DNA of 64,000 bases from Isoetes taiwanensis. Its lineage: Eukaryota > Streptophyta > Lycopodiopsida > Isoetales > Isoetaceae. The notes under the pieces were generated by a model that saw only the letters and a list, made by a program, of their open reading frames with translations, ran no database searches and had not been told where the DNA came from. A program made the position numbers and the translations under genes. The stretch spans positions 8,650,736 to 8,714,735 of the forward strand of contig JAJEKV010000032.1 of NCBI GenBank assembly GCA_021234155.1, read 5' to 3'. Below, piece by piece: positions 48,060 through 56,839 of the stretch (position 1 is the first letter of the stretch; every line of letters starts with the position of its first letter).

Positions 48060-48440
48060 TCAAAGGCGTGCCAATTGGCGCTGGCGTGAATTCATCTTTG
48101 CCAATTACGCGCTGGCGTGTATTCGTCCCGTAATTGTCGGCATGAATACCGCCACGCGCGAATTGCCAATATCTTGCATTTTCATCGGTGGACGAATACC
48201 GCCCGGTAGCGAATGCTGATTCATCTTTGCCAATTGGCGCTGGCGTGTATTCATCCGTGGTGTCGGCATGAATACACGCCCGGTAGCTTGAATTAATAGC
48301 GTCCGCTGATCAAAATGCGGTGCATTGGCAATTACGCTGGCGTGGCGTGTATTCATCTTGACAATCAGCGACGCGGGCGAATACACGCCCCGCGAATTGT
48401 CGGCATGACTGCACGCAGCGAATTGTCCGCGGTCACGCCT
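48060..48440. repeat. array of alternating inverted repeats (CGCTGGCGTGTATTCATC motif)
   Basis: About nine occurrences of a motif close to CCAATTGGCGCTGGCGTGTATTC alternate with its reverse complement (GAATACACGCC..) over 380 bp, often linked by ATTGTCGGCATG. Orientation runs roughly + + - - + - + - -. Several inverted copies read CCCGGTAGCG where the complement predicts CCAGCG. The same core occurs in the foldback at 44,531-44,733. It could form large hairpins; it is not a CRISPR array (no regular spacers, eukaryotic context). Confidence 0.7.
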
Positions 48441-48580
48441 TTGGCGTTTCACGATTATCTGTTTGCTTGATCTAAAAGCGGTTAACTTTTTGTATGCCAC
48501 GCTCATATTGGGTGACATGCTTTCCTTGCGTGCAGCCCTTCGTTGGAACAACTTCCGTCATGCCCGACAATGGATAGAAT

Positions 48581-48894
48581 ATGGAAGACCCCTGCAAACA
48601 AAGCGAGGGAGGAATGAAGTTTGAGGAGTTTAAGGCATTGGAAAAGACCTTGGCTCGGACTATCATCCAAGATAGGAAACCAAGAGCCAAAAAAAGCAGG
48701 GAAAAAAGCTGGGGGAGGAAGCGGTAGAGGCGTGCAGGCGGCTTCGAGGAGGGTCCCTGAGATGCCTACAAGATCGTCTTAGCTAAGGGCGAAGAAGTGC
48801 AGGCAAAGTGGAGCGAGTTACAGGATGCTTATGCTCGAGAAATAGCTACCAGACCCAATGGGACGAGTGCCTCCTCAAGATACTTCAATATTTG
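48581..48894 (+). pseudogene. unrecognised charged protein fragment in TIR element
   Basis: ATG at 48,581 opens MEDPCKQSEGGMKFEEFKAL, with ARTIIQDRKPRAKKSREKS, stopping at TAG 48,725-48,727. That TAG is part of an AAG CGGTAG AGG string; elsewhere in this region CGGTAG replaces CAG, so the stop may be an artefact. The same frame continues after it (RRAGGFEEGP), meets a TGA, and runs on as AYKIVLAKGEEVQAKWSELQ, a helical charged stretch, to a TGA at about 48,892. Not recognised; probably one long coiled-coil-rich protein. Confidence 0.35.
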
Positions 48895-49634
48895 ATCTCA
48901 AGACTACCGAGATGAGGAAAGTCTGGGGGGGCCTCCAAGATGATGAAATCATTTGGTTGTTAAATCAATGCATAAACAAAAAGTTACGTACAAGAAGGCT
49001 TCTTGATTAAGGACAAAATGTCCTTCATTGATTGTTGCACTCATATAAAGAACATCACGAGTTATGAAGGTAGCGGTTGGTGAAGAACTTGAGAAGCTAT
49101 CTGGTGATGTAACATTATGCGAAGTCGGCCTGCTAGACAAGTATGGGCGTGTCTGGCGATGACATCAAAAATCGTCTTTTGGTGAAGGAATTTCTGCAAA
49201 AGCGGGAAATCAAAGAACCAACGGCACACCTCAAAGCTATCGATAAGGTGATGGCTGGAAAGAAGAAAGGTTGCCGATCTGAAAGATGTTGGTGGTGACT
49301 TGCACGCGCACTCAATACCTGGTCTCTCTGGCTATAAAGGTCTCCTACCCGATACAACAATAGGCCCTCATAATATTTCTGTTTTGTATTGGATAGCGGG
49401 ACTGCAAAAGGAGAAGGGATGACTCAACAAGGAGTCAAAGAGTTTTTTTAGTAGGCTGCATAGGCTTAACAACTTTCGAAACTCTTTACTATTGTCATCA
49501 TATGCCCCGGGGGAGAGCCTCATATGCATGCTTTGGTGGCTTCATCGACTTGGAATGCCTAAAGGTCGTTAGGGAAGGCTCTCTTCTCTTTGAGACAAAG
49601 GATATTGATTTGAGGGATCACGGTATAAAAGCGC
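48895..49634 (+). pseudogene. fragmentary coding sequence in TIR element
   Basis: Pieces in several frames: IFDLKTTEMRKVWGG with DDEIIWLLNQCINKKL near 48,890-48,980; VAVGEELEKLSGDVTLCEV near 49,070-49,120; NRLLVKEFLQKREIKEP near 49,170-49,220; and LECLKVVREGSLLFETKDI near 49,550-49,610, leading into the next ORF. Protein-like composition, no recognised domain. Confidence 0.3.
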
Positions 49635-49880
49635 TTGTATAATCTTCATAATGATATCCCTTGTGCGGATGGCGACTATGAGGTAGCTAAGAGCAAAGGG
49701 GCATCGGATAAAGGTGCATGGCGGTGTTTTCTTTTGGATGAACCCAACTTGAAAAATGTCTTCTACAAAGTAGATGATGAGGATGAAACAAATGAATGCG
49801 AGGAATTTGATGTTCCTAACCTCTACCATAAAAGACATCACTCTGGAATTCTTGACAAAAGAAAAGGGACCCTTGAATAA
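49635..49880 (+). CDS. unrecognised ORF in TIR element (acidic)
   Basis: An 81-codon frame with MYNLHNDIPCADGDYEVAKS, then GAWRCFLLDEPNLKNVFYKV and an acidic DDEDETNECEEFDVPNLYHK, ending HHSGILDKRKG. The frame upstream (about 49,550 on) and a frame downstream (ASYLVEAFAPLD) look like continuations, so it is part of a longer gene. No domain recognised. Confidence 0.35.
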   Translation: MYNLHNDIPCADGDYEVAKSKGASDKGAWRCFLLDEPNLKNVFYKVDDEDETNECEEFDVPNLYHKRHHSGILDKRKGTLE

Positions 49881-50192
49881 ACATGGGTTTTGCAATCAAT
49901 CGGCAAGCTATCTTGTTGAGGCATTTGCACCACTTGATACCACTTCTTTGTGAATTGCATGTTGGAGGGTATATTGGTAGAGAGGCCACGAAGACATCAA
50001 GAAGATGTTTAAGTTTAAATCAGCGATGACCAGTCGAGGATTTCCTTGAAGTGTTTTTGAAAAGGTACTAGCCACGGCTGATTGGGGTCTGTCAAAGATA
50101 AAAACCGTTGGCTTTGGTACCTTCGAAAGGCGAAGCGAGAATACTAGTTCACAAAAAGCCTCACGAGTGCAACTCGGAATGTTCAAAAAGCA

Positions 50193-50510
50193 ATGCAACC
50201 CCAGGAGGAAGGCCGAAATGCTAGAGTGGGAGCATTGAGACCATGGAGCAAAATTTGGAGTCCATGCTTCATAACATTCCAAGTGGTAATGTCCGGCTTG
50301 GGGAATGCAGTGCGGCGAGTTCACGATACCGGCCGGGATGATCATGCAAGCTCGGATGCAACCGAGGTTAGGAATCAAACCCACGTGGTAGCTTTCATAG
50401 AAGAGAACGTGTCCGAACTTAGCGGTGGCGTTCATGCGCCCGACGATAAGCATCCGGGGAGTGAAGTAGGCGCTAAGGCTGCTGCGGATGGCGGCGGCGA
50501 TGAAAGGTAA
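50193..50510 (+). other. weak ORF region in TIR element
   Basis: Open on both strands (plus 50,193-50,510; minus 49,908-50,453), so coding strand is unclear. A third frame on the plus strand contains MEQNLESMLHNIPSGNVRLG, which looks more natural than either long ORF. Not recognised. Confidence 0.2.
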
Positions 50511-50782
50511 TTCACGCCCGGGCGATATGTAGCTTTGTTATGAAGGATAAAGCGTTTGGCGTGTATTGCGAACTACTTTTGCATGGCTAACTCTTTGTTT
50601 TCCATGGTTGAGGGCTCCACCGCTTGTGACAAAATCATTGTCTTGATCTGAATGGTGTCTGTGTAAAAGCGTTTCCTAAAAGCTTATTAGCGGTGATGAC
50701 TTGAGCAAGAGGAATCGAATACTAAGTGGATCTATCCTCGTCCACACTTAGAAGATATGATGAATGAGGCGTTCAGATTGTT

Positions 50783-51235
50783 TTGAGTTGCCATCGGTCC
50801 TCAATGGGCAGAAATGTTGATGAAGTACTTAGGGTGTTACCGGGCATGAATCGAGACTTTGTGACGATTTGGGACCAAAGTAAGTGTATAAAGTTTCCAC
50901 ATCAAGAGATCGGATGGCAAACCGGTCTTCGTGAAACATCTTGGTACTATGATGGATTAGCTTGGCATTCAAAGAAAGAGGACATCATAATAGTAGATGA
51001 TGATGCTCTTAAGTGCTTTTATAATCAAGGTCGGGGCTCTAAATCCACCAACTTATACTCCACAAGATTACTCAAGGATGAGTTTCTAGTACTATTCATG
51101 TCCATCATGAGTGGCTTGGCTTCTGGTAAAACAATATCAGATGTTGTCAAAACGCATCCAAAACTAGATCGGACTAAGGAGATGGATCCCTATCTTGAGA
51201 GTTATTTGACAAAGAAAGGACTAGTCCCTCCATGA
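50783..51235 (+). CDS. unrecognised 150-codon ORF next to right TIR
   Basis: The most intact plus-strand ORF of the TIR element: 150 codons ending 230 bp before the right TIR. It contains IWDQSKCIKFPHQEIGWQTG, then SWYYDGLAWHSKKEDIIIVD and FYNQGRGSKSTNLYSTRLLK, and ends KTHPKLDRTKEMDPYLESYL, TKKGLVPP. Balanced composition and even hydrophobic pattern suggest a real protein C-terminus. No family recognised. The ORF may start upstream; frames before 50,783 are broken. Being terminal in the element, it would be the last exon of a plus-strand transcription unit that could start at the TATA-like box near 46,175. Confidence 0.45.
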   Translation: MSCHRSSMGRNVDEVLRVLPGMNRDFVTIWDQSKCIKFPHQEIGWQTGLRETSWYYDGLAWHSKKEDIIIVDDDALKCFYNQGRGSKSTNLYSTRLLKDEFLVLFMSIMSGLASGKTISDVVKTHPKLDRTKEMDPYLESYLTKKGLVPP

Positions 51236-51462
51236 TGTAATCTTCATATCAAGTGAATACAATGTAAAAAGTGTTCTCTGTATATTGATGTGTTGTTATC
51301 TACAAATGCTAATCAAACACCACATTCTTCTCACTAAAACAAGAAAATGTTAAACCACCCACTACTACAATGCAAAAATTTGCAACAATGCAAAACATCA
51401 TGTCACACAACAAAACACTATATTGAGAAAAGGGTATGCAAAAGTGGCGTGCTTTTGGAACA

Positions 51463-51493
51463 GACATAAATCCAATTTAAATGAATGATGGTT
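51463..51493 (-). repeat. right terminal inverted repeat of TIR element
   Basis: 31 bp, reverse complement of the left TIR without a mismatch. It is followed directly by CTAT (51,494-51,497), the presumed target duplication, and then by the DIRS RT coding sequence. Confidence 0.9.
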
Positions 51494-52965
51494 CTATCCA
51501 TTCCCTTAGTAGTCGTTTGAAGTTGCACTTCTTCTTTTGGCAGACCTTTTGTAATAGTGCTATGGTGTTGGATTGGATTTTTAATGGTTATAAGCTTTCT
51601 TGGTTAGATGCCCCACCTTCACAACCTTGGTCTAGACCAAATCATAAACTTGTAGACCAACATGCTGCATTTGTCCAATCTGCCATCCAGGATTTGATTT
51701 TAGCTGGTGCTGCATCGAAGACTTCTGATATTCCTTTCATTTGCTCTCCATTGGGAGTAGTCCCAAAGGCTGCAAATAAACTCCGTTTGATACTGGACCT
51801 TCGGTTCGTCAACCAATTTTTGGAGCAGAGACCTTTTAGGTATGAGGGCATCAATGAAGTGTCTACAGTGGTGAGGAAGGATGATGTCCTGGTAACTCTA
51901 GATCTTCATTCCAGTTATCACCATGTTGCTATGCACCATTCTGCCTAGCCTTATTTGGATTTCCAATTCCAAGGCAAATTCTATATGTTCACGGCACTCC
52001 CTTTTGGCCTTTCCACTGCGTGCTATGTTATTACTAAGTTGATCTGACGGATTGTGAAGCATTTTAGAGCTAATTGTATTCGGGGTATCCCTTATATGGA
52101 TGATTTCCTTTTTGCCTTTGCTGGTGATCAATTCCTCGAGATGCGTGCTTTTATTTTGCAGACTTTTGACTCCTCGGGATTTGTCATTGCGCCACAAAAG
52201 TGTCAGCTTAGATTTTTCCATGAAGTAAAATTCCTAGGGTATATAGTCAACTTGTCTACATGTTTACTTTTCATTTCACCGCAGGGTCGTCAAAAGTTTT
52301 TGAAGCTGGCCAAGTCACTCACTTCAGATACTAGGATCCTTGCTCACCGGTTTGCGTCCTTTTTGTGCATGATCGCTTTCTTCAAGGTTGTTTTTGGCCC
52401 CTTTTGCAAACTCCTCAATTTCAATCTGTTGAACATCTATGCCTCCATTACTGCTTGGTCCCAAGTGGTGCGTCTGCGCCCCCTTGCCTTGATTGAGATT
52501 AATGCATGGACAGACTGGTTTGATCCACTGAACTCCGCTTACATTTGGGAGCCAGTCTCCCCAGTGGTTTCACTATTGTATGATGCTAGTGGCTCGGGTT
52601 GGGGTGTTTGGATACATGATTCAACTTTATACAATAATTTCTATGGGTCCTTTGATGAGTCTGAGCAATCGTCTCCGTCTACTGCTCGTGAACTATCAGC
52701 CTTAGCCCATTTTCTTGAACTCCATGCCATGGACTTGGGTAGCAAATGGCTTCTTGCTTATGAGGATTCTTTGAACTCTTATTACATTCTGAGTAAAGGT
52801 GGATCCCAAGTCCCAACTCTCCACTGTTTGTGCCTCAGAATTTTCACCCTTTGTCTTCGTCATAGTATCATCCTCAAACCTGCTTGGATCCCTCGTAGTC
52901 TCAACCAGTGGGCTGATTACCTGTCTAAACTGAGGGATTTTGATGATTACGGCTTAGCACTTTAA
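51494..52965 (+). pseudogene. DIRS reverse transcriptase and RNase H
   Basis: One frame runs from the TIR-element border to 52,965 with only two stops (TAG 51,946-51,948; TGA 52,045-52,047, in TGA CGG). RT motifs: IPFICSPLGVVPK and KLRLILDLRFVNQFL, DVLVTLDLHSSYHH (first aspartate box), FQFQGKFYMFTALPFGLSTA, then PYMDDFLF (catalytic YMDD) and KVKFLGYIV-like. RNase H follows: LLYDASGSGWG (D), ARELSALAHF (E), AYEDSLNSYY (D) and NQWADYLSK (D). The catalytic residues are all present. RT-RH with this PLGVV.K start and RH type is characteristic of DIRS-order elements. Its first codons are now left of the TIR insertion, at 39,900-39,929. Confidence 0.88.
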
Positions 52966-53466
52966 GTTTTTTGTATCATTGACCTAGCTTGGGGGCCCTC
53001 ATGACTGGGATCGTTTTGCTAACTTGAATAACCATGTGCTTCCTAAATTTAATTGTTGGCACCCTATTCTAGGAGACCCTTGCCCACTTGATGCGTTCGC
53101 CCAGACCTGGCATGGTACTAATAGCTATTGTTTTTCCCCTCCTGCTTTGACATTTAAAGCCTTCTTCTTTGCTAAAGCCTGTCGAGCCGATTGTAATTTG
53201 GTAATTTTTCATTGGGAGTCAGCTCCGTGATGGCCTTTGCTACATAATGACGCTAGAAACTGGGATTCTGCTATCGTGGATCACTTGTACTTTTTGGCGG
53301 GCAGATGAGGTCTTAAGACGAGCCCATCTTCAAAGCTGCCATGCCACAAACCAACGAGTCCTATTATTGCTTTGCGGATCGTCAATACTAACTAGGTGAG
53401 TTTTCTTGTTTTTGTGCAGAGGTTTTTTGTTCAGAGTTTTGGAACACTCTAGATGGTGATATTGAG
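52966..53466 (+). pseudogene. DIRS conserved spacer between RNase H and recombinase
   Basis: The frame at 53,024-53,230 reads LPKFNCWHP, PLDAFAQTWHGTNSYCFSPP and FHWESAP before a TGA, then W, PLL. In DIRS and Ngaro elements the segment after RNase H has the same layout (..D.FA..N...F, DAF...W....N..PP.., P.W.S..W). It is one base out of frame with the RT-RH part, so at least one frameshift lies near 52,965-53,020. The function of this spacer is not known to me. Confidence 0.7.
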
Positions 53467-54423
53467 GTGCTTGAGTTGAGGGATTCTTTCCAGACATTCT
53501 TGATGTGTTCTAGGTCTGACAGCACTTTGAGGGGTTATCATCGTGCTTGGGCCCTCTTTAAAATTTGGTGTAGAGCTAAGGGTCGTGATTTTCTTCCCAC
53601 AATTTGGCTTTTCTTGACCATGCTTTTGACTTCCTTTCCGAATCCATCAACCCGTGTCTGTACTACCATTGCTTCTATTGCTTTCCATCATCTTCTTGCT
53701 GGGTTTTCAAAGCCTATTGACCACCCTCTAGTTTGCCTTACTCGGGATATTGCAAGAAGATTGTCTACTCCATTGATCCAGAAGAAACAACCTATCCTGC
53801 CACATATGGTTCGCAAACTCTTTGACAAATTTGCATATCCCTCAGCTTCTCTTCTGGACGTTATGAAATGCTCGTCCATTGTCCTCGCTTTTGTGGACTT
53901 CTAGCCTTGTTTTGGAATGAGATTTTGATCTTGGATACCCATGCGAGCCTCTTCATCCGCTCCTCTAAGACTGACCAGATGGGTGTGGGAGATTGAGTCA
54001 CTATAGCCCGCCTTTCTGGCCCCTATTGCCCTGTAGCCCTGTTGGAGAGGTTGTTGCATTTGGATGATTTTGTTCATGTGGACGGCCCTGGGGGTCAGAG
54101 GCATTTGTATTACACATCAAGGGTGTTTTTTGAGGAGAAAACCTGTGTCTTACACCACTTTGAGATCCTGGTTTAAGCATTGCCTTACTGCCATTGAAGA
54201 GGATGCGAGAGTCTTTGGCACCCACTCAGCTATAAGAGGGGGTGCAACTTCAGCAGCTGCTTTCAACGTTCCAGACAGAATCTTTAAAGTTCATAGGCGT
54301 TGGCAATCTGATTTAGCAAAAGATGGCTATGTTTGCCCGTCTCTCCAGCAACAACTATTGGTTTCTCGTTCTTTAAGTTTGGGTCCTACTGATCCTATTG
54401 GCCTCCTCCTCCCATTCCACTGA
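53467..54423 (+). pseudogene. DIRS tyrosine recombinase, original copy
   Basis: 53,467-53,904 holds the N-terminal SAM-like (core-binding) domain: SRSDSTLRGYHRAWALFKIW, as in many eukaryotic YR elements (S.ST...Y..AW..F..W). After a TAG at 53,902-53,904 the catalytic domain continues in shifting frames: IRSSKTDQ (first arginine box) near 53,958, and 54,064-54,423 with HSAIRGGATSAA (HxxR box, degenerate) and HRRWQSDLAKDGYV (W and nucleophilic Y). A 35-bp deletion relative to the other units removes GGHLIRG. The enzyme would integrate a circular cDNA; this copy is inactive. Confidence 0.85.
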
Positions 54424-54537
54424 ACCGTAGCTTCTCTTGCCTCTTTTTTCAGCATTGTATTGTGATTTTGGTGCTTAGTGGAGATGCCTGATGTGGCCTT
54501 TCTTTTAGTTGTCTCATATTCTCTCTCTCCTCCTCGC

Positions 54538-54604
54538 CTGGTTTTGACAATTGAATTTATCTTCTTATAACGATAAGAAGATAAATGTAATTGTCAAAAG
54601 CCAG
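54538..54604. repeat. 67-bp hairpin at DIRS end-to-end junction, unit 1
   Basis: TTTATCTTCTTAT (54,556-54,568) and ATAAGAAGATAAA (54,573-54,585) form perfect 13-bp arms around AACG. After 3 unpaired bases on each side, the outer arms TTTTGACAATT and AATTGTCAAAA pair as well, closed by CTG/CAG with one bulge. Confidence 0.92.
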
Positions 54605-54984
54605 GTAGTTATATCTGCACTGGCAGTTAGGTTTTGTGTGCTTTTATACCACTCCAGTTCTTCCCTTGTTCATCAACACATCTGTATCTCCATGATTTTC
54701 CTTTGTGCTTTTGCTCCCCACCCATTCCCCCACCATTGCAGTTTGTTTTTACGTGTTAGATTCTTGGTACTCTTGAGCTCCTTTGTTCATGCTACTCCCC
54801 CAACTTTCTAGAAATTTTACCTATCTACCTTTGCTATTGAATGAGATTTATGCTTGGAACCCCCCAGTTGGTGGGAGGACCCTCGTATCGACGTGTTTGG
54901 TTGTGACTTATGGCCCTCGTGCCGGTGTTATTTGAGAGTGTAGTTTTGGCTCAATGTGGCCTTCCTGCGTAGCAAAGAACTTCT

Positions 54985-55492
54985 AGCCTTGTTTTGGAAT
55001 GAGATTTTGATCTTGGATACCCATGCGAGCCTCTTCATCCGCTCCTCTAAGACTGACCAGATGGGTGTGGGAGCTTGGGTCAGTATAGCTCGCCTTTCTG
55101 GCCCTTATTGCCCTGTAGCCCTGTTGGAGAGGTTGTTTCATTTGGGTGATTTTGTTCTTGTGGACGGCCCGGGGGGTGGCCACTTGATTAGAGGCATTCA
55201 TATTACACGTCAAGGGTGTTTTTTGAGGAGAAAATCTGTGTCTTACACCACTTTGAGGTCCTGGTTTAAGCCTTGCCTTAGTGCCATTGGAGAGGATGCG
55301 AGAGTCTTTGACAGCCACTCGGCTAGAAGAGGGGGTGCAACTTCAGCAGCTACTTTCAACATTCCAGACAGGATCTTTAAAGCTCATGGGCGTTGGCGAT
55401 CTGATTCAGCCAAAGATGGCTATGTTTGCTCGTCTCTCCAGCAACAACTATTGGTTTCTCGTTTCTCGTTCTTTAGGTTTGGGTCCTACTAA
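54985..55492 (+). pseudogene. recombinase C-terminal half, second tandem unit (best preserved)
   Basis: Open frame of 178 codons (54,956-55,492) containing ALFWNEILILDTHASLFIRS, the SKTDQ box, GGGHLIRGIHITRQ, HSARRGGATSAATFN (HxxR) and GRWRSDSAKDGYV with the tyrosine. The catalytic residues R, HxxR, W/H and Y are all present, but the N-terminal core-binding domain is missing; in its place is the element's 5' UTR sequence. So this is a fused fragment and not a complete enzyme. Confidence 0.82.
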
Positions 55493-55654
55493 TCCTGGGT
55501 CTGTGGAACTCCTATTGGCCTCCTCCTCCCATTCCACTGAACCATAGTTTCTTCTGCCTCCTTTTTCAGCATTGTATTGTGATTTTGGTGCTTAGTGGAG
55601 ATGCCTGATGTGGCCTTTCTTTCAGTTGTCTCATATTCTCTCTCTCCTCCTTGG

Positions 55655-55721
55655 CTGGTTTTGACAATTGAATTTATCTACGTATAACGATAAGAAGATA
55701 AATGTAATTGTCAAAAGCCAG
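55655..55721. repeat. 67-bp hairpin at DIRS end-to-end junction, unit 2
   Basis: Same hairpin as unit 1. The inner left arm reads TTTATCTACGTAT, so three central bases no longer pair; outer arms are intact. Confidence 0.88.
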
Positions 55722-56101
55722 GTAGTTATATCTGCACTGGCAGTTAGGTTTTGTGTGCTTTTATACCACTCCAGTTCTTCCCTTGTTCATCAACACATCT
55801 GTATCTCCATGATTTTCCTTTGTGCTTTTGCTCCCCACCCATTCCCCCACCATTGCAGTTTGTTTTTACGTGTTAGATTCTTGGTACTCTTGAGCTCCTT
55901 TGTTCATGCTACTCCCCCAACTTTCTAGAAATTTTACCTACCTACCTTTGCTATTGAATGAGATTTATGCTTGGAACCCCCCAGTTGGTGGGAGGACCCT
56001 CGTATCGACGTGTTTGGTTGTGACTTATGGCCCTCGTGCCGGTGTTATTTGAGAGTGTAGTTTTGGCTCAATGTGGCCTTCCTGCGTAGCAAAGAACTTC
56101 T

Positions 56102-56654
56102 AGCCTTGTTTTGGAATGAGATTTTGATCTTGGATACCCATGCGAGCCTCTTCATCCGCTCCTCTAAGACTGACCAGATGGGTGTGGGAGATTGAGTCAC
56201 TATAGCCCGCCTTTCTGGCCCCTATTGCCCTGTAGCCCTGTTGGAGAGGTTGTTGCATTTGGGTGATTTTATTCGTGTGGACGGCCCTGGGGGTGGCCAC
56301 TTGATTAGAGGCATTCGTATTACACGTCAAGTGTGTTTTTTGAGGAGAAAACATGTGTCTTATGCCACTTTGAGGTCCTGGTTTAAGCATTGCCTTACTG
56401 CCATTGAAGAGGATGCGAGAGTCTTTGGCACCCACTCGGCTAGAAGAGGGGGTGCAACTTCAACAGCTGCTTTTAACATTTCAGACAGAATCTTTAAAGT
56501 TCATGGGCGTTGGCGATCTCATTCAGCCAAAGATGGCTATGTTTGCCCGTCTCTTCAGCAACAACTATCGATTTCTCGTTCTTTAGGTTTGAGTCCTACT
56601 GATCCTGGGTCTGTGGAACTCCTAGCCTCCTCCTCCTATTCCACTGAACCGTAG
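56102..56654 (+). pseudogene. recombinase C-terminal half, third tandem unit
   Basis: Same half-domain as in the previous unit. 56,241-56,654 is open with GGGHLIRGIRITRQ, HSARRGGATSTAAFN and GRWRSHSAKDGYV. Before it, GGGAGATTGAGTC at about 56,186 carries a TGA also present in the first unit but not the second, so unit 3 resembles unit 1 here and unit 2 is different. That mixture suggests gene conversion or a particular order of duplication. Confidence 0.8.
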
Positions 56655-56761
56655 TTTCTTCTGCCTCTTTTTTCAGCATTGTATTATGATTTTGGTGCTT
56701 AGTGGAGATGCCTAATGTGGCCTTTCTTTTAGTTGTCTCATATTCTCTCTCTCCTCCTCGC

Positions 56762-56828
56762 CTGGTTTTGACAATTGAATTTATCTTCTTATAACGATAA
56801 GAAGATAAATGTAATTGTCAAAAGCCAG
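56762..56828. repeat. 67-bp hairpin at DIRS end-to-end junction, unit 3
   Basis: Identical to the unit 1 hairpin. It ends 6 bp before the ATATC target duplication of the copia element. Confidence 0.92.
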
Positions 56829-56839
56829 GTAGTTATATC

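Larger units (their letters stand above)
39930..51493. mobile_element. 11.6-kb TIR DNA transposon candidate inserted in DIRS pol
   Basis: Perfect 31-bp terminal inverted repeats (AACCATCATTCATTTAAATT.. at the left, ..AATTTAAATGAATGATGGTT at the right) enclose 11.56 kb, flanked by CTAT on both sides (39,926-39,929 and 51,494-51,497). Joining the flanks with one CTAT gives an open reading frame that runs into the DIRS RT start, so this is a clean insertion. Inside are a minus-strand gene resembling the DUF7869 family, a divergent acidic ORF, a nested foldback element, a 54-bp coding tandem repeat, a 380-bp array of inverted repeats and several unrecognised plus-strand ORFs up to the right end. 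A 4-bp duplication occurs in Sola and Ginger families, but I see none of their transposase motifs. Frameshifts may partly be sequencing errors. Confidence 0.82.
53903..56834. repeat. three tandem DIRS terminal units (1,082 bp, 1,117 bp, partial)
   Basis: Starting at AGCCTTGTTTTGGAATGAG (53,903; 54,985; 56,102), each unit contains recombinase C-terminus, 3' UTR, a 67-bp hairpin, left-end sequence (AGGTAGTTATATCTG..) and 5' UTR up to GCAAAGAACTTCT. Thus in each unit the element's 3' end is joined to its 5' end, the structure expected from circular intermediates. Unit 3 ends at the copia insertion. Confidence 0.88.

Noticed and set aside
48060-48440. CRISPR-like look of the repeat cluster
   Set aside because: Repeats alternate in orientation, spacing is irregular and the context is a plant genome.
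47264-48551. Minus-strand ORFs of 72-148 codons
   Set aside because: They cover the inverted-repeat array and fragmentary plus-strand coding; arginine-rich and without any domain.
49908-50453. 181-codon minus-strand ORF in the TIR element
   Set aside because: Overlaps plus-strand ORFs, has odd composition rich in Cys, His and Ser and no domain; likely a shadow of the plus-strand gene.
54551-54811. ORF starting MNLSSYNDKK, repeated at 55,668 and similar at 21,084 and 37,040
   Set aside because: It lies in the DIRS terminal repeat and crosses the hairpin; conserved because the DNA is repeated, and low in coding character.
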